Under the pieces are notes generated by a model. The model was not told the origin of the DNA. It saw only the letters and a program-made list of their open reading frames with translations, and did not search any database. The position numbers and the translations under genes are program-made. Shown in pieces: positions 10,311 through 19,137 of a stretch of 64,000 bases of DNA. The first letter of the stretch is position 1. Every line of letters starts with the position of its first letter. This DNA comes from Prevotellamassilia timonensis (lineage in GTDB: Bacteria; Bacteroidota; Bacteroidia; Bacteroidales; Bacteroidaceae). The stretch is from the NCBI RefSeq assembly GCF_900106785.1, contig NZ_LT629839.1, positions 42,195 to 106,194 of the forward strand, in the 5' to 3' direction.

Positions 10311-10442
10311 AATGGGGGCGACGCGTCCCGCGTCGGGAAAATGCCATGTCCTTGCCCCAAATAAAGGCTCTCAGACAGTACTAATACACTTCTGTCTGTG
10401 AGCTTTTGCCTTGATGCCCGACGCGGGACGCGTCGCCATTAG
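10311..10442. repeat. Family A inverted-repeat element, copy 1
   Basis: The left arm 10311-10340 (CTAATGGGGGCGACGCG ...) pairs with the right arm 10417-10442. The loop holds an inner hairpin (CTCAGACAG ... CTGTCTGTGAG). The right arm has lost four C bases relative to other copies. It lies between divergent metG and secDF. Confidence 0.85.
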
Positions 10443-10552
10443 AGGTAGCGTTGGGCGCTTTGAACGCCCTGACTGTAAGGGCACAGGTGCGGGCAAAACG
10501 GCTGTCCTTTAACAAAAAGAGGGTAAAAGCCCTGTCTTTCAAAAAAATCGCG

Positions 10553-10560
10553 TATATTTG
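10553..10560 (+). promoter_or_regulatory. Candidate secDF promoter (-7 box)
   Basis: TATATTTG fits TAnnTTTG, 100 bp before the secDF start. No convincing -33 TTTG is visible at 19-21 bp upstream. Confidence 0.45.
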
Positions 10561-10660
10561 CACGTTCAAAGGCGTGCCGTTAGGAGTAATTGTGCCCGGG
10601 CGCGACTTGACGGACTGGAAAAACAATAAATAAAAATAATAATTACACAATCACACACTA

Positions 10661-13591
10661 ATGCAAAACAAAGGATTTGTTAAAGTAATTGCAGTGCTGC
10701 TATCCTTGATTTGCCTCATGTACCTCAGCTTCTCGTACCCCACTCACAAGTACGAGGCCAAAGCCGAGCAAATGACGGCACAGGGCAAGGACGGCGCCGC
10801 CTACCTTGACTCCATGCGTAACGAGACCGTATGGCTCGGCAAGACACTCAAGGACTGCGAGGCATTGCAAATCGGCCTGGGTCTCGACCTCAAGGGCGGT
10901 ATGAACGTAGTGCTTGAGGTGAGCGTGCCCGACGTGGTGAAGAACCTCGCCGGCGAGAGCGCCAACGACCCCAAGTTTAAGGAAGCCTACAGCAAGGCAG
11001 TGGCTCAGGCCAAGAAGGGCGATATCGACTTTGTCGACGCCTTCGTGAGCGCCTACCAGCAGCTTAACGGCACGAACAAGCTTGGCGGCATATTCGCCTC
11101 AAAGCTTGGCGAGAAGAACATCTCGTACAACTCGAGCGACGCCGACGTGAAGAAGGTGCTCAACGAGGAGGTGAATGCAGCCGTTGAAAACTCCAACAAG
11201 GTGGTACGCTCGCGTATCGACCGTTTTGGTGTGGCACAGCCCAACATTCAAATCCTGCGCGGCAAGGGCCAGATAGGCCAGATTATGGTAGAAATGCCGG
11301 GTATCAAGGAACCCGAGCGTGTGCGCAAGCTCCTTCAGGGTAGCGCCAACCTCGAGTTCTGGGAGACTTACACCCTTGGCGAGACCATGTCGTCGCTCAC
11401 AGCCCTCGACAAGCGTCTGGCCGGTGCCGATGCCAAGGACTCTGCCGCTGCCGACAGCACAAAAGCCAAGGCTGCCAAAGCCAAGAGCGGTGCCGAACAG
11501 CACCCCCTCTTTAGCAAGCTCATCATGATACAGGGCATGCAGCCCACCAACTGCGTGGTAGGTTATGCCATTGCCAAGGATACAGCCGCCATCAACGCCA
11601 TGGTCAACAGCGAGGCCGCCAAGAGCATTCTGCCTGCCGACCTCAAACTGGCTTGGGGTGTGAAGAACGCCAGCGGCATGAAGGCCAATGTGTTTGAGCT
11701 TTATGCCTTGCGTGCCAACAACGGCCAGCCCTCAATGCAGGGCGACGTGATAGCCGACGCCAAGGACGAGTTTGACCAGAACCACCGCCCCATTGTGAGC
11801 ATGACCATGACCACAAGCGGTGCACGCGACTGGGCCACACTCACCAAGAAGAACCTCAAGAAGTGCGTGGCCATCGTGCTCGACGGCTACGTGTACAGCG
11901 CCCCTGTGGTGCAGAACGAGATAACCGGTGGCAACTCACAGATTTCGGGTAACTTCACTACCGACGATACCCGCGACCTTGCCAACGTGCTCAAGAGCGG
12001 TAAGATGCCCGCCCCCACCAAGATTGTACAGGAGGAGACAGTAGGCCCGAGCCTCGGTGCCGCCTCTATCCAGGCAGGTTTCACCGCTTGTGTGGTAGCC
12101 TTTGTGCTCTTGATGGTGTTCATGTGCTGCTTCTACGGCATTATTCCGGGTATGGTGGCCAATGTGGCATTGATTCTCAACTTCTTCTTCACCTTCGGTA
12201 TCCTCACCTCGTTCCAGGCTGCCCTCACCATGAGTGGTATTGCCGGTATGGTGCTCTCGCTCGGTATGGCGGTTGATGCCAACGTGCTTATTTACGAGCG
12301 TACCAAGGAGGAACTCAAGGCCGGCAAGGGCATCAAGACAGCCTTGGCCGAGGGTTATGGCAATGCCTTCTCAGCCATCTTCGACTCCAACCTTACCTCA
12401 ATCATTACAGCCGTAATTCTTTACAACTTCGGTACAGGTCCTATCCGTGGTTTTGCCATGACACTGGGCATCGGTATTGTATGTTCGTTCTTTACCGCCG
12501 TATGGGTGAGCCGTATTGTGTTTGAGCACTTCCTCAACAAGGACAAGTGGCTTGGTCTTACCTTCACCACTGGCATGTCGAAGAATTTCCTGAGCAACGC
12601 CAACGTCAACTTTATGAAGATGGGCCGCCGCTCAATCTACGTGTTCATCATTGGTGCCGTTATCGCTATCGGCTTCCTGGCCACCCGTGGTTTGTCGAGC
12701 GGTATCGACTTTACCGGTGGTCGCAACTACGTGATAGAGTTTGAGCAGAAGGGTGTAACCCCCGAACAGGTGCAGAAGGCTGTGGCAGCCAAGGTTAATG
12801 CCAAGGATCCCAACGCCAGCGTGAGTGCCATTGCCATTACTACTACGAGCAATGCTGCTGTGCGTTTGTCAACCAACTACCGCATCGACGACGACAACGA
12901 GAGCATCGACCAGGATGTTGAGCACTTCATCTACGACGCTCTGCACGAGGCCAAGCTCATCAAGGCCGACTACAATACGTTTATCGACCGCGACAACCAC
13001 ACTGGTGGTTCAATCATCTCGGCCCAGAAGGTAGGTCCTACCGTGGCCAACGACATGGTGCGCGGTGCCATTACAGCCGTGTTGCTCTCATTGGCCGCCA
13101 TCTTTGTTTACATATTGATACGTTTCCGCAACGTGGCCTTCTCGGTAGGTTCGGTTGTGGCCCTTGTGTTCGACACACTGCTTGTGGTGGGTGTCTACTC
13201 AATTTGCTGGGGCTGGATAGGCTTCTCTCTCGAAGTTGACCAAACCTTTATCGGTGCCATTCTTACGGTGATAGGTTATTCTATCAACGATAAGGTGGTG
13301 GTGTTCGACCGTATGCGTGAAAATCTTCAGTTGCACCCGCGCATGAAGTACTTCGACTTGTTTAACATGTCGTTGAACAGCACGCTTACTCGTACGGTGA
13401 TGACTTCGGCCACTACCTTCCTCGTGTTGTTGTGCATCTTTATTTTGGGTGGCGACAGCATTCGCTCATTCGCCTTTGCCATGATACTGGGTGTCATCTT
13501 CGGCACACTTTCATCTATTTTCCTTGCAGCGCCCATCGCTTACCGTACGCTGAGCCGCAAGCAGAAGGGTGAGGAGGAGAAGATTTGCTAA
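10661..13591 (+). CDS. secDF: Fused protein translocase subunit SecDF
   Basis: A 976-aa inner-membrane protein joining SecD (about residues 1-620) and SecF (about 640-976) in one chain, the usual form in Bacteroidota. SecD parts visible are an N-terminal membrane segment, LGLDLKGGMNVVLEV, a large periplasmic region and the membrane block with GMAVDANVLIYERTKEEL. SecF parts are the GIDFTGG motif and the second block with GYSINDKVVVFDRMREN. It uses the proton gradient to pull precursors released by SecYEG. A Lys/Ala-rich insertion at about residues 255-277 of the periplasmic region is low-complexity. It ends before a family B repeat that separates it from convergent prmC. Confidence 0.97.
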   Translation: MQNKGFVKVIAVLLSLICLMYLSFSYPTHKYEAKAEQMTAQGKDGAAYLDSMRNETVWLGKTLKDCEALQIGLGLDLKGGMNVVLEVSVPDVVKNLAGESANDPKFKEAYSKAVAQAKKGDIDFVDAFVSAYQQLNGTNKLGGIFASKLGEKNISYNSSDADVKKVLNEEVNAAVENSNKVVRSRIDRFGVAQPNIQILRGKGQIGQIMVEMPGIKEPERVRKLLQGSANLEFWETYTLGETMSSLTALDKRLAGADAKDSAAADSTKAKAAKAKSGAEQHPLFSKLIMIQGMQPTNCVVGYAIAKDTAAINAMVNSEAAKSILPADLKLAWGVKNASGMKANVFELYALRANNGQPSMQGDVIADAKDEFDQNHRPIVSMTMTTSGARDWATLTKKNLKKCVAIVLDGYVYSAPVVQNEITGGNSQISGNFTTDDTRDLANVLKSGKMPAPTKIVQEETVGPSLGAASIQAGFTACVVAFVLLMVFMCCFYGIIPGMVANVALILNFFFTFGILTSFQAALTMSGIAGMVLSLGMAVDANVLIYERTKEELKAGKGIKTALAEGYGNAFSAIFDSNLTSIITAVILYNFGTGPIRGFAMTLGIGIVCSFFTAVWVSRIVFEHFLNKDKWLGLTFTTGMSKNFLSNANVNFMKMGRRSIYVFIIGAVIAIGFLATRGLSSGIDFTGGRNYVIEFEQKGVTPEQVQKAVAAKVNAKDPNASVSAIAITTTSNAAVRLSTNYRIDDDNESIDQDVEHFIYDALHEAKLIKADYNTFIDRDNHTGGSIISAQKVGPTVANDMVRGAITAVLLSLAAIFVYILIRFRNVAFSVGSVVALVFDTLLVVGVYSICWGWIGFSLEVDQTFIGAILTVIGYSINDKVVVFDRMRENLQLHPRMKYFDLFNMSLNSTLTRTVMTSATTFLVLLCIFILGGDSIRSFAFAMILGVIFGTLSSIFLAAPIAYRTLSRKQKGEEEKIC

Positions 13592-13608
13592 TATGACAAT
13601 TTGATAAT

Positions 13609-14137
13609 GGGCTGACGCCGTGGTGTTACAGGTAGTAACGCTACGGCGTCAGTTTTGTTTGCGTATTAGTCCATTGTCCTCGGCGTCAGCCCTTATGTTC
13701 TTATGTCCTTATATCCTTATGTTTACCGCGTTAGCGGCTGCCAAGCCACGCTACGGCGTCAGTTTTATTTGCGTATTGCATCGCTCGCTTTGGCCGCTGC
13801 GCGGAAAACATAAGGATATAAGAACAGAAGGACATAAGGCCGCTGCGCGGCTGACGGCCACGGACTATCGTCCGGGTGGCCTCAAGAGACATAAGGGCTG
13901 ACGCCGTAGCGTGGCTCGGCAGCCGCTAACGCGGTAAACATAAGAACATAAGGACATAAGAACATAAGGCCGTTTCGCGGCTGAAGACCACGGACTAACG
14001 TCCGCGTGGCCTCAAGAACATAAGGGCTGACGCCGTAGTATTACTAAATAGTAGCACTACGGCGTCAGCCCTTATGTCCTTATGTTCTTATGTTCTTCTG
14101 TTTACCGCGTTAGCGGCTGCCAGGCAGCGCTACGGCG
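13609..14137. repeat. Family B mosaic palindrome, copy 3
   Basis: This occupies the gap between convergent secDF and prmC. Two core hairpins are visible (about 13609-13651 and 14026-14070), separated by CCGCGTTAGCGG, GCTGCGCGGC and GGCCACGGAC modules and AACATAAG runs. It is more rearranged than copies 1 and 4, as if two elements had been joined. Confidence 0.87.
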
Positions 14138-15007
14138 TCAGCCCATTGGCATACTGGTGCGTCCTCCCACCATGCGGTCGAGGCCGAAGGCGTCCTGCCG
14201 CAGTTGCACGTGTTGCAGCCCCAGTGCGGTAAACAGGCGGGCCGTGCCAGGGCCGTAGGCACTGTTGATTTCAACCAGCAGATGGCCGCCTGGCGAGAGG
14301 CTGGCCTTGGCATGATGGCACAAGGCACGGTAAAAGCGCAAGGGGTCGGCGTCGGGTACAAACAAGGCCGTGTGAGGCTCGTGCTGGGTGACATGGGCCT
14401 CCATGCTGGACTGCTCACACTCGCAAATGTAGGGCGGATTGCTTACAATGATGTCGTAACACGTGGCCGCATCGGGCGGTGCCAGTATGTCGCGCTGCTC
14501 AAAGTGCACGTCGGCACCAAGTGTGCGCGTATTGTCACGTGCCACATTGAGCGCCTCGGGCGATATGTCCCAGGCCGTGACATCGGCATCGGGCAGCGCC
14601 AGTTTGAGGCTCACCGCTATGCAGCCCGAACCCGTGCCGGCATCGAGCAGTCGCAAGGGCCGTCCCTCGGGGCGCGGCATCAGTCTTGCCACATCGGTGG
14701 CCCATGCCACAAGTTCCTCGGTTTCGGGACGCGGAATGAGCACAGCGGGCGACACGGCGAATGTGTGGCCGCAAAATGAGGCCTTGCCCAGCACATACTG
14801 CACGGGCACACCCTTGGTCAAAAGTTGGCACATATTGTTGAGGCGTGCGCGCTCATCTTCAGAAAATTGCCTAACTTTGTCGGCATAAATATCGGTACGG
14901 CTCACGCCGAATGCGTCCTCGTAGAGCATGAAGGCAATGGCGCGTGCCTCGCCTTCGCCGTAGAGTGGGGCAAGGCTTTGGCGCAGGGCTGTAAACTGGG
15001 TATCCAT
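14138..15007 (-). CDS. prmC: Release factor glutamine N5-methyltransferase
   Basis: A 289-aa SAM-dependent methyltransferase that methylates the GGQ glutamine of release factors RF1 and RF2. It has an N-terminal helical domain, the SAM-binding loop DAGTGSG and the catalytic NPPY motif near residue 190. The start is set at 15007 (MDTQFTALRQ): upstream in-frame residues look unlike the family and would run into the divergent ribD gene. Only 25 bp separate the two divergent starts. Confidence 0.93.
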   Translation of the reverse strand: MDTQFTALRQSLAPLYGEGEARAIAFMLYEDAFGVSRTDIYADKVRQFSEDERARLNNMCQLLTKGVPVQYVLGKASFCGHTFAVSPAVLIPRPETEELVAWATDVARLMPRPEGRPLRLLDAGTGSGCIAVSLKLALPDADVTAWDISPEALNVARDNTRTLGADVHFEQRDILAPPDAATCYDIIVSNPPYICECEQSSMEAHVTQHEPHTALFVPDADPLRFYRALCHHAKASLSPGGHLLVEINSAYGPGTARLFTALGLQHVQLRQDAFGLDRMVGGRTSMPMG

Positions 15008-15032
15008 CAGTGTATATATTATAAGGTATATT

Positions 15033-16004
15033 ATGCAAGTTAACGAACGATATATGCGCCGCTGCATAGAGCTGGCGCGCTACGGCCAGATGCACGCTGC
15101 ACCCAACCCCATGGTGGGTGCTGTTATTGTGCATGGCGACCGCATCATAGGCGAGGGCTACCATGCCGTGTGTGGCAAGGGTCATGCCGAGGTGAATGCC
15201 ATAGCCAGTGTGCGTGCTGCCGACCGTGCGCTGCTGTGCGACAGCACGATGTATGTGAGCTTGGAGCCTTGTGCCCATTATGGCAAGACGCCGCCTTGTG
15301 CCCGCTTGATAGTGAAGACGGGCATTCCGCGTGTGGTGGTGGGGTGTGTCGACCCCTTTGCCAAGGTGCAGGGCCGCGGCATTGCCATACTGCGTGAGGC
15401 TGGCGTTGAGGTGGAGGTGGGTGTGCTCGATGCTGAATGTCGTGCACTGAACCGTCGCTTTATAACGGCTCAGACCAAGCGCCGCCCTTACATTACGCTC
15501 AAATGGGCGCGTTCGGCCGATGGTTTTATCGACCGCTGGCGCGACGAGGCTGAGGGCGAGGCTGCGGCGCGCTTGTCGTCGGAGGCGTCGCTCATGCGTG
15601 TGCACCAGTTGCGTGCCATGCACCAGGCCATATTGGTGGGGCATAACACGCTGCGCATGGACCGTCCGCAGCTTAATGTGCGCCATTGGGCGGGCAACCA
15701 GCCGCGCAGGGTGGTGCTGGGTCGTGTGGCCGAGGGCGAACTGCCTGCGGGGTGGCTGGCTTATGCCGACATCGATACTGCGCTGGCCGAATTGTACCGC
15801 ACTGAGGGGGTACAGTCGCTGTTGGTTGAGGGCGGGCAGCAGACGCTGCAGAGCTTTATTGACCAGGGACTGTGGGACGAGGCTTATGTTGAGCTTTCGC
15901 CCGTGGTGCTTGGCAGCGGTGTGCCCGAACCGCGTATGCCGGTGGGCGTGACGCTCAATGAGGAACACTACTTCGGTGCCACTGTGTGGCATTATACTGA
16001 GTAG
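15033..16004 (+). CDS. ribD: Riboflavin biosynthesis deaminase/reductase RibD
   Basis: A 323-aa bifunctional enzyme for the second and third steps of riboflavin synthesis. The N-terminal cytidine-deaminase-like domain has the zinc site HAE (51-53) with Cys80 and Cys89 in EPCAHYGKTPPC, and APNPMVGAV upstream. The C-terminal reductase domain (about 150-323) includes TLKWARSADG and VEGG. The reductase part is somewhat short but appears complete. Divergent from prmC; no other rib genes are nearby. Confidence 0.95.
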   Translation: MQVNERYMRRCIELARYGQMHAAPNPMVGAVIVHGDRIIGEGYHAVCGKGHAEVNAIASVRAADRALLCDSTMYVSLEPCAHYGKTPPCARLIVKTGIPRVVVGCVDPFAKVQGRGIAILREAGVEVEVGVLDAECRALNRRFITAQTKRRPYITLKWARSADGFIDRWRDEAEGEAAARLSSEASLMRVHQLRAMHQAILVGHNTLRMDRPQLNVRHWAGNQPRRVVLGRVAEGELPAGWLAYADIDTALAELYRTEGVQSLLVEGGQQTLQSFIDQGLWDEAYVELSPVVLGSGVPEPRMPVGVTLNEEHYFGATVWHYTE

Positions 16005-16054
16005 GGGAGGCTGAGGGAGTTTTGAGTTTTGAGGTTAGGTGAGTTCTGAGTTTT

Positions 16055-16292
16055 GAGGTTATAAGGTTATAAAGTAACCTTTGTGAGCAGGTAGCCTAAC
16101 TCTAATGGGGGCGACGCGTCCCGCGTCGGTAGTTAAGGCAAAGCCCCCCCACAGTATTCGCGTGTGATTTGTGCTGCCTGTGAACATCTATTTGGTGTAT
16201 GAACATAGCGCATTTTCCCGACGCGGGACGCGTCGCCCCCATTAGAGGTAGGGGGCCTGCTCACAAAGGTTACTTTATAACCTTATAACCTC
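16055..16292. repeat. 36-bp perfect inverted repeat enclosing a family A element (family C)
   Basis: The left arm 16055-16090 and right arm 16257-16292 are exact reverse complements, based on GAGGTTATAAGGTTATAAAG and CCTTTGTGAGCAG. Weaker complementarity continues outward through GAGTTCTGAG repeats. A single arm of the same family recurs at about 37243-37300. Confidence 0.85.
16102..16245. repeat. Family A inverted-repeat element, copy 2
   Basis: The left arm starts with CTAATGGGGGCGACGCG at 16102 and the right arm ends ...CGCCCCCATTAG at 16245. It sits inside the family C repeat, giving a hairpin within a hairpin. Lies between ribD and the rhomboid gene; the rest of this gap shows nothing else. 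Confidence 0.88.
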
Positions 16293-16384
16293 AGAACTCA
16301 GAACTATCCCAACCTCAGAACTCACTCCCCCTCCAACCCTCGCACAAAGTTACAGAAAATAAATTCCAATACGTTACACTATTC

Positions 16385-17332
16385 ATGCAAAAGATTTCAC
16401 CCATCACGCGCAACCTGCTGCTTATCAATGTGCTGTGCTACCTGGTGCAGGCCGTAATGCGCACGCGCGGCATCGACCTGACCGAATGGCTCGGACTGCA
16501 CTTTGCGCTGGCTGACAACTTTTATGTGTTTCAGCTGCTCACATACATGTTCCTGCATGGCAGTTTCACACATTTGTTTTTCAACATGTTCTCGCTGTGG
16601 ATGTTTGGCGGACTGATAGAGCGCACTTTGGGGGCCAAACGCTTCCTTATATATTATATGGTGTGTGGCATAGGCGCCGGCATCTGTCAGGAACTGTGGC
16701 AAACGGCCGACTACTTTATTGAGGGCATGTATGCCTATGACATGGTGAATACGGGGTCGAGCCTCATGCCTATGGGGCTGTTCCTCAACCAGTGGACCAC
16801 CATTGGTGCCTCGGGCGCCTGCTATGGTGTGCTGCTGGCCTTTGGTATGCTCTACCCCAATGAGCGCATCATGCTGCTGCTGCCGCCCATACCGATGAAG
16901 GCCAAATATTTTGTGGCGGGCTATGCTGCCATTGAACTGATATCGGCTTACGCCTCGAACGATAATATTGCGCACTTTGCCCACTTGGGCGGCATGCTGT
17001 TCGGGTGGTTCTTGCTGCGCTGGTGGCGGCGCCGTGCGCACAACCGACAGACGGTGGGCGGCTGGCAGCGCTGGGACGACCGCACCAAAACACACCGCAC
17101 GCTGTGGCAGCGCATCAAGCAATGGCTCGGCATGCCGCAGACGGCTACGCCGGGCAATGCGCATCACACCGCTACGCGCGAGAGCGACTATGAGTATAAC
17201 ATGCGCGCCAAGCGTGAGGCAGAACGCAATGAGGCGCGTATGGACGAGATACTTGACAAGGTGCGCCGCTCGGGTTACGACAGTCTGACTACCGACGAGA
17301 AGCACGAGCTCTTTAGGCTCAGTCGCAAGTGA
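16385..17332 (+). CDS. Rhomboid-family intramembrane serine protease
   Basis: A 315-aa polytopic membrane protein. It has the rhomboid hallmarks: an HGSFTHLFFNM loop-1 segment (near 58-68), the catalytic Ser in GASGACYG (near 141-148) and the catalytic His in HFAHLGG (near 197-203). These enzymes cut transmembrane substrates within the bilayer. The soluble C-terminal tail (about 225-315) ends in a short conserved helix containing SGYDSLTTDEK, like the DUF6576 tail of Bacteroidota rhomboids. It precedes an EEP-family gene, an arrangement common in this phylum. The substrate is unknown. Confidence 0.93.
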   Translation: MQKISPITRNLLLINVLCYLVQAVMRTRGIDLTEWLGLHFALADNFYVFQLLTYMFLHGSFTHLFFNMFSLWMFGGLIERTLGAKRFLIYYMVCGIGAGICQELWQTADYFIEGMYAYDMVNTGSSLMPMGLFLNQWTTIGASGACYGVLLAFGMLYPNERIMLLLPPIPMKAKYFVAGYAAIELISAYASNDNIAHFAHLGGMLFGWFLLRWWRRRAHNRQTVGGWQRWDDRTKTHRTLWQRIKQWLGMPQTATPGNAHHTATRESDYEYNMRAKREAERNEARMDEILDKVRRSGYDSLTTDEKHELFRLSRK

Positions 17333-17459
17333 TGTATGTGCGCTTTGCTTAGCTGTCGGAATGAGCTGCAAAGTGCCTGTTCGTGCTTTTGCTCTTTAGC
17401 CCTTTAGCCCTTACAGGCAGGGCGTAGATTACTGGATAGAGAATAGATGAAACAGAACT

Positions 17460-18527
17460 ATGACTAAACTGCTCACCTTTTTGGCGTGGCTCGCGGTGCT
17501 CATTATGTGGGGCTGCGCAGCCACTGTGTATGTCAGTGCCGCCACCTATGGCAAATATATAGCTGTGGTGGGGCTTGGCTTCCCCTTTTGTGTGGCAGCG
17601 GTGCTGGCAGTGGGCATGGTGTGCCTGCTGCTCAAACCGCGGCTGGTGTGGATACCCGTGGTGGGCCTTGTGGGCTGCTGTGGCTCGGTGCGCGACTACT
17701 TTCCGGTCAATTTGAGCTCGCCCCCGCCCAAGGGCACACTCAAGGTGATGAGTTACAACACGCTGGCCTTGGGCAATATGCGCATGTCGGATGATAGCGT
17801 GAACTATGAGGTGGTGCGCTACATCATAGACCAGCGGCCCGACATAGTGTGCCTGCAGGAGGTGTCGTTCCGCAACGACGAAGACCGCGGACGCATGACA
17901 CGCTCGATGCGCCGCTATGGCTACCACTTCGAGACCATCTGGGTGGGCGAGAACCAACTTGGCGTGATGGCCCGTATGCCCATTGCCGACAAGCGGGTGG
18001 TGTGCCACTCCAAGGGCAATGGCTTTGCCGCCTTCAGCCTTGTGCCGCGCCGTGGCGACACCATTACCGTGGTGTGTGCCCACCTGGAGTCGATGCACTT
18101 GTCGGGCGAGGAGCGCAGCGAGTATCACGAACTTGTAAAGTCGCCTACCAAGGCCGACAAGGTGCACGGCAAGCTGACGCTTGTGCGCAAGATAGCCACC
18201 GGTGGCTATGAGCGCGCCTTACAGGCCGACACGCTGGCACAGTTTATTGACCGCCACAAGGGGCGCAAACTGATAGTGATGGGCGACTTTAACGACACGC
18301 CCATATCGTATGCCCACCACCAGGTGTGCAGCCGCCTGACCGACTGCTTCAGGGCCACGGGCAACGGCATAGGCCGCTCGTTTAACCGTGATGCCATATA
18401 TGTGCGCATTGACAACATATTCTGCTCGTCGCACTTCAAACCTTATGCCATGCGCATCGACACGTCGGTTTCGTGGTCGGACCACTATCCCATGGTGGGC
18501 TATCTGAAGGAGCTTGGCTCGAAGTAG
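17460..18527 (+). CDS. Membrane-anchored endonuclease/exonuclease/phosphatase family protein
   Basis: A 355-aa protein with about three N-terminal membrane segments (residues 1-80) followed by an EEP (DNase I-like) domain. Conserved points are YNTLA (near 99), QEVSF (near 132), GDFNDTP (near 273) and the catalytic SDHYP (near 340). The family includes nucleases and lipid or sugar phosphatases; the membrane anchor suggests an envelope substrate, but the sequence does not say which. It follows the rhomboid gene after 127 bp and is ended by a strong hairpin. Confidence 0.87.
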   Translation: MTKLLTFLAWLAVLIMWGCAATVYVSAATYGKYIAVVGLGFPFCVAAVLAVGMVCLLLKPRLVWIPVVGLVGCCGSVRDYFPVNLSSPPPKGTLKVMSYNTLALGNMRMSDDSVNYEVVRYIIDQRPDIVCLQEVSFRNDEDRGRMTRSMRRYGYHFETIWVGENQLGVMARMPIADKRVVCHSKGNGFAAFSLVPRRGDTITVVCAHLESMHLSGEERSEYHELVKSPTKADKVHGKLTLVRKIATGGYERALQADTLAQFIDRHKGRKLIVMGDFNDTPISYAHHQVCSRLTDCFRATGNGIGRSFNRDAIYVRIDNIFCSSHFKPYAMRIDTSVSWSDHYPMVGYLKELGSK

Positions 18528-18557
18528 CGGGGCGCTTGCGGCATGGTTGATACGCTC

Positions 18558-18617
18558 AGGGGGCTGTAAAGACAATTTGGGCCGATTGGTACGCCCGTGA
18601 TGTCTTTACAGCCCCCT
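18558..18617. terminator. Hairpin after the EEP-family gene
   Basis: A 16-bp perfect stem AGGGGGCTGTAAAGAC (18558-18573) pairs with 18602-18617, loop 28 nt. There is no long T-run, so termination is likely but not certain. Confidence 0.6.
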
Positions 18618-18730
18618 GTTCCGTTGCGGGCAGATGGGGTACGCTCCCTCCGTGTTGGTTATCAATGACATTGGCGTTTTGGGGTAAAGTAATAGGTGAA
18701 ACGTGTGAACTGCGAGACGCAAAGTTGTCC

Positions 18731-18793
18731 GAAAGTTTTCCGAAAAAAACATTTTCGATTGCTTTTTTTGTTAGAAAGTTTTCCGTATCTTTG
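18731..18793 (+). promoter_or_regulatory. nrdD promoter with repeated GAAAGTTTTCC boxes
   Basis: TATCTTTG (18786-18793) fits the -7 consensus, with TTTG at 18767-18770 (spacer 15, shorter than usual). GAAAGTTTTCC occurs at 18731-18741 and again at 18774-18784, the latter inside the spacer, where a bound protein would block or assist polymerase. Transcription from here would give a leader of about 340 nt. Confidence 0.5.
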
Positions 18794-19068
18794 CCTTGCA
18801 ATTAAGAAATAATTCCAACACGAAGGTTCGTTGGAGACGAAGCGCGGCCCGCAATGGCGCCACGTTAGATTAGGTGCACGTGATGTGTGTAACGCGTTGA
18901 TAATCAGTAGGTTAACAATGTTGTGTGACACGCATTCGATGAAAAACAGCAGCGTGCGCTTACGGATAACACCCTCCCTGAAAACTACTGTTAAGGCATG
19001 CCTGCCACGAGATTGACGGGTAGGGAAAGTGTTTGTCATAACGGACAATTCTGATGACGGTGTTGCGC

Positions 19069-19096
19069 GAAAAGTTTTCCAAAACGGATAACTTTC
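19069..19096. promoter_or_regulatory. Dyad of GAAAGTTTTCC-type boxes before nrdD
   Basis: GAAAAGTTTTCC (19069-19080) faces GGATAACTTTC (19086-19096), the reverse complement of GAAAGTTATCC. This makes a dyad 42 bp before the nrdD start that uses the same box as the upstream promoter. TAACTTTC within it could also be a weak -7 element of a proximal promoter. The regulator is unknown. Confidence 0.45.
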
Positions 19097-19137
19097 TGCT
19101 CCCGGCGAGCCTTTAGAAAAACCTATATTCCTGCCCC

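Noticed and set aside
13609-14137. Simple rho-independent terminators as the explanation for family B
   Set aside because: Stems lack T-runs, elements are 350-550 bp, and copies also occur in divergent and tandem gaps.
18800-19137. Riboswitch or known ncRNA in the nrdD leader
   Set aside because: I could not match conserved cores of B12, SRP, RNase P, 6S or tmRNA; only repeated DNA boxes are supported.
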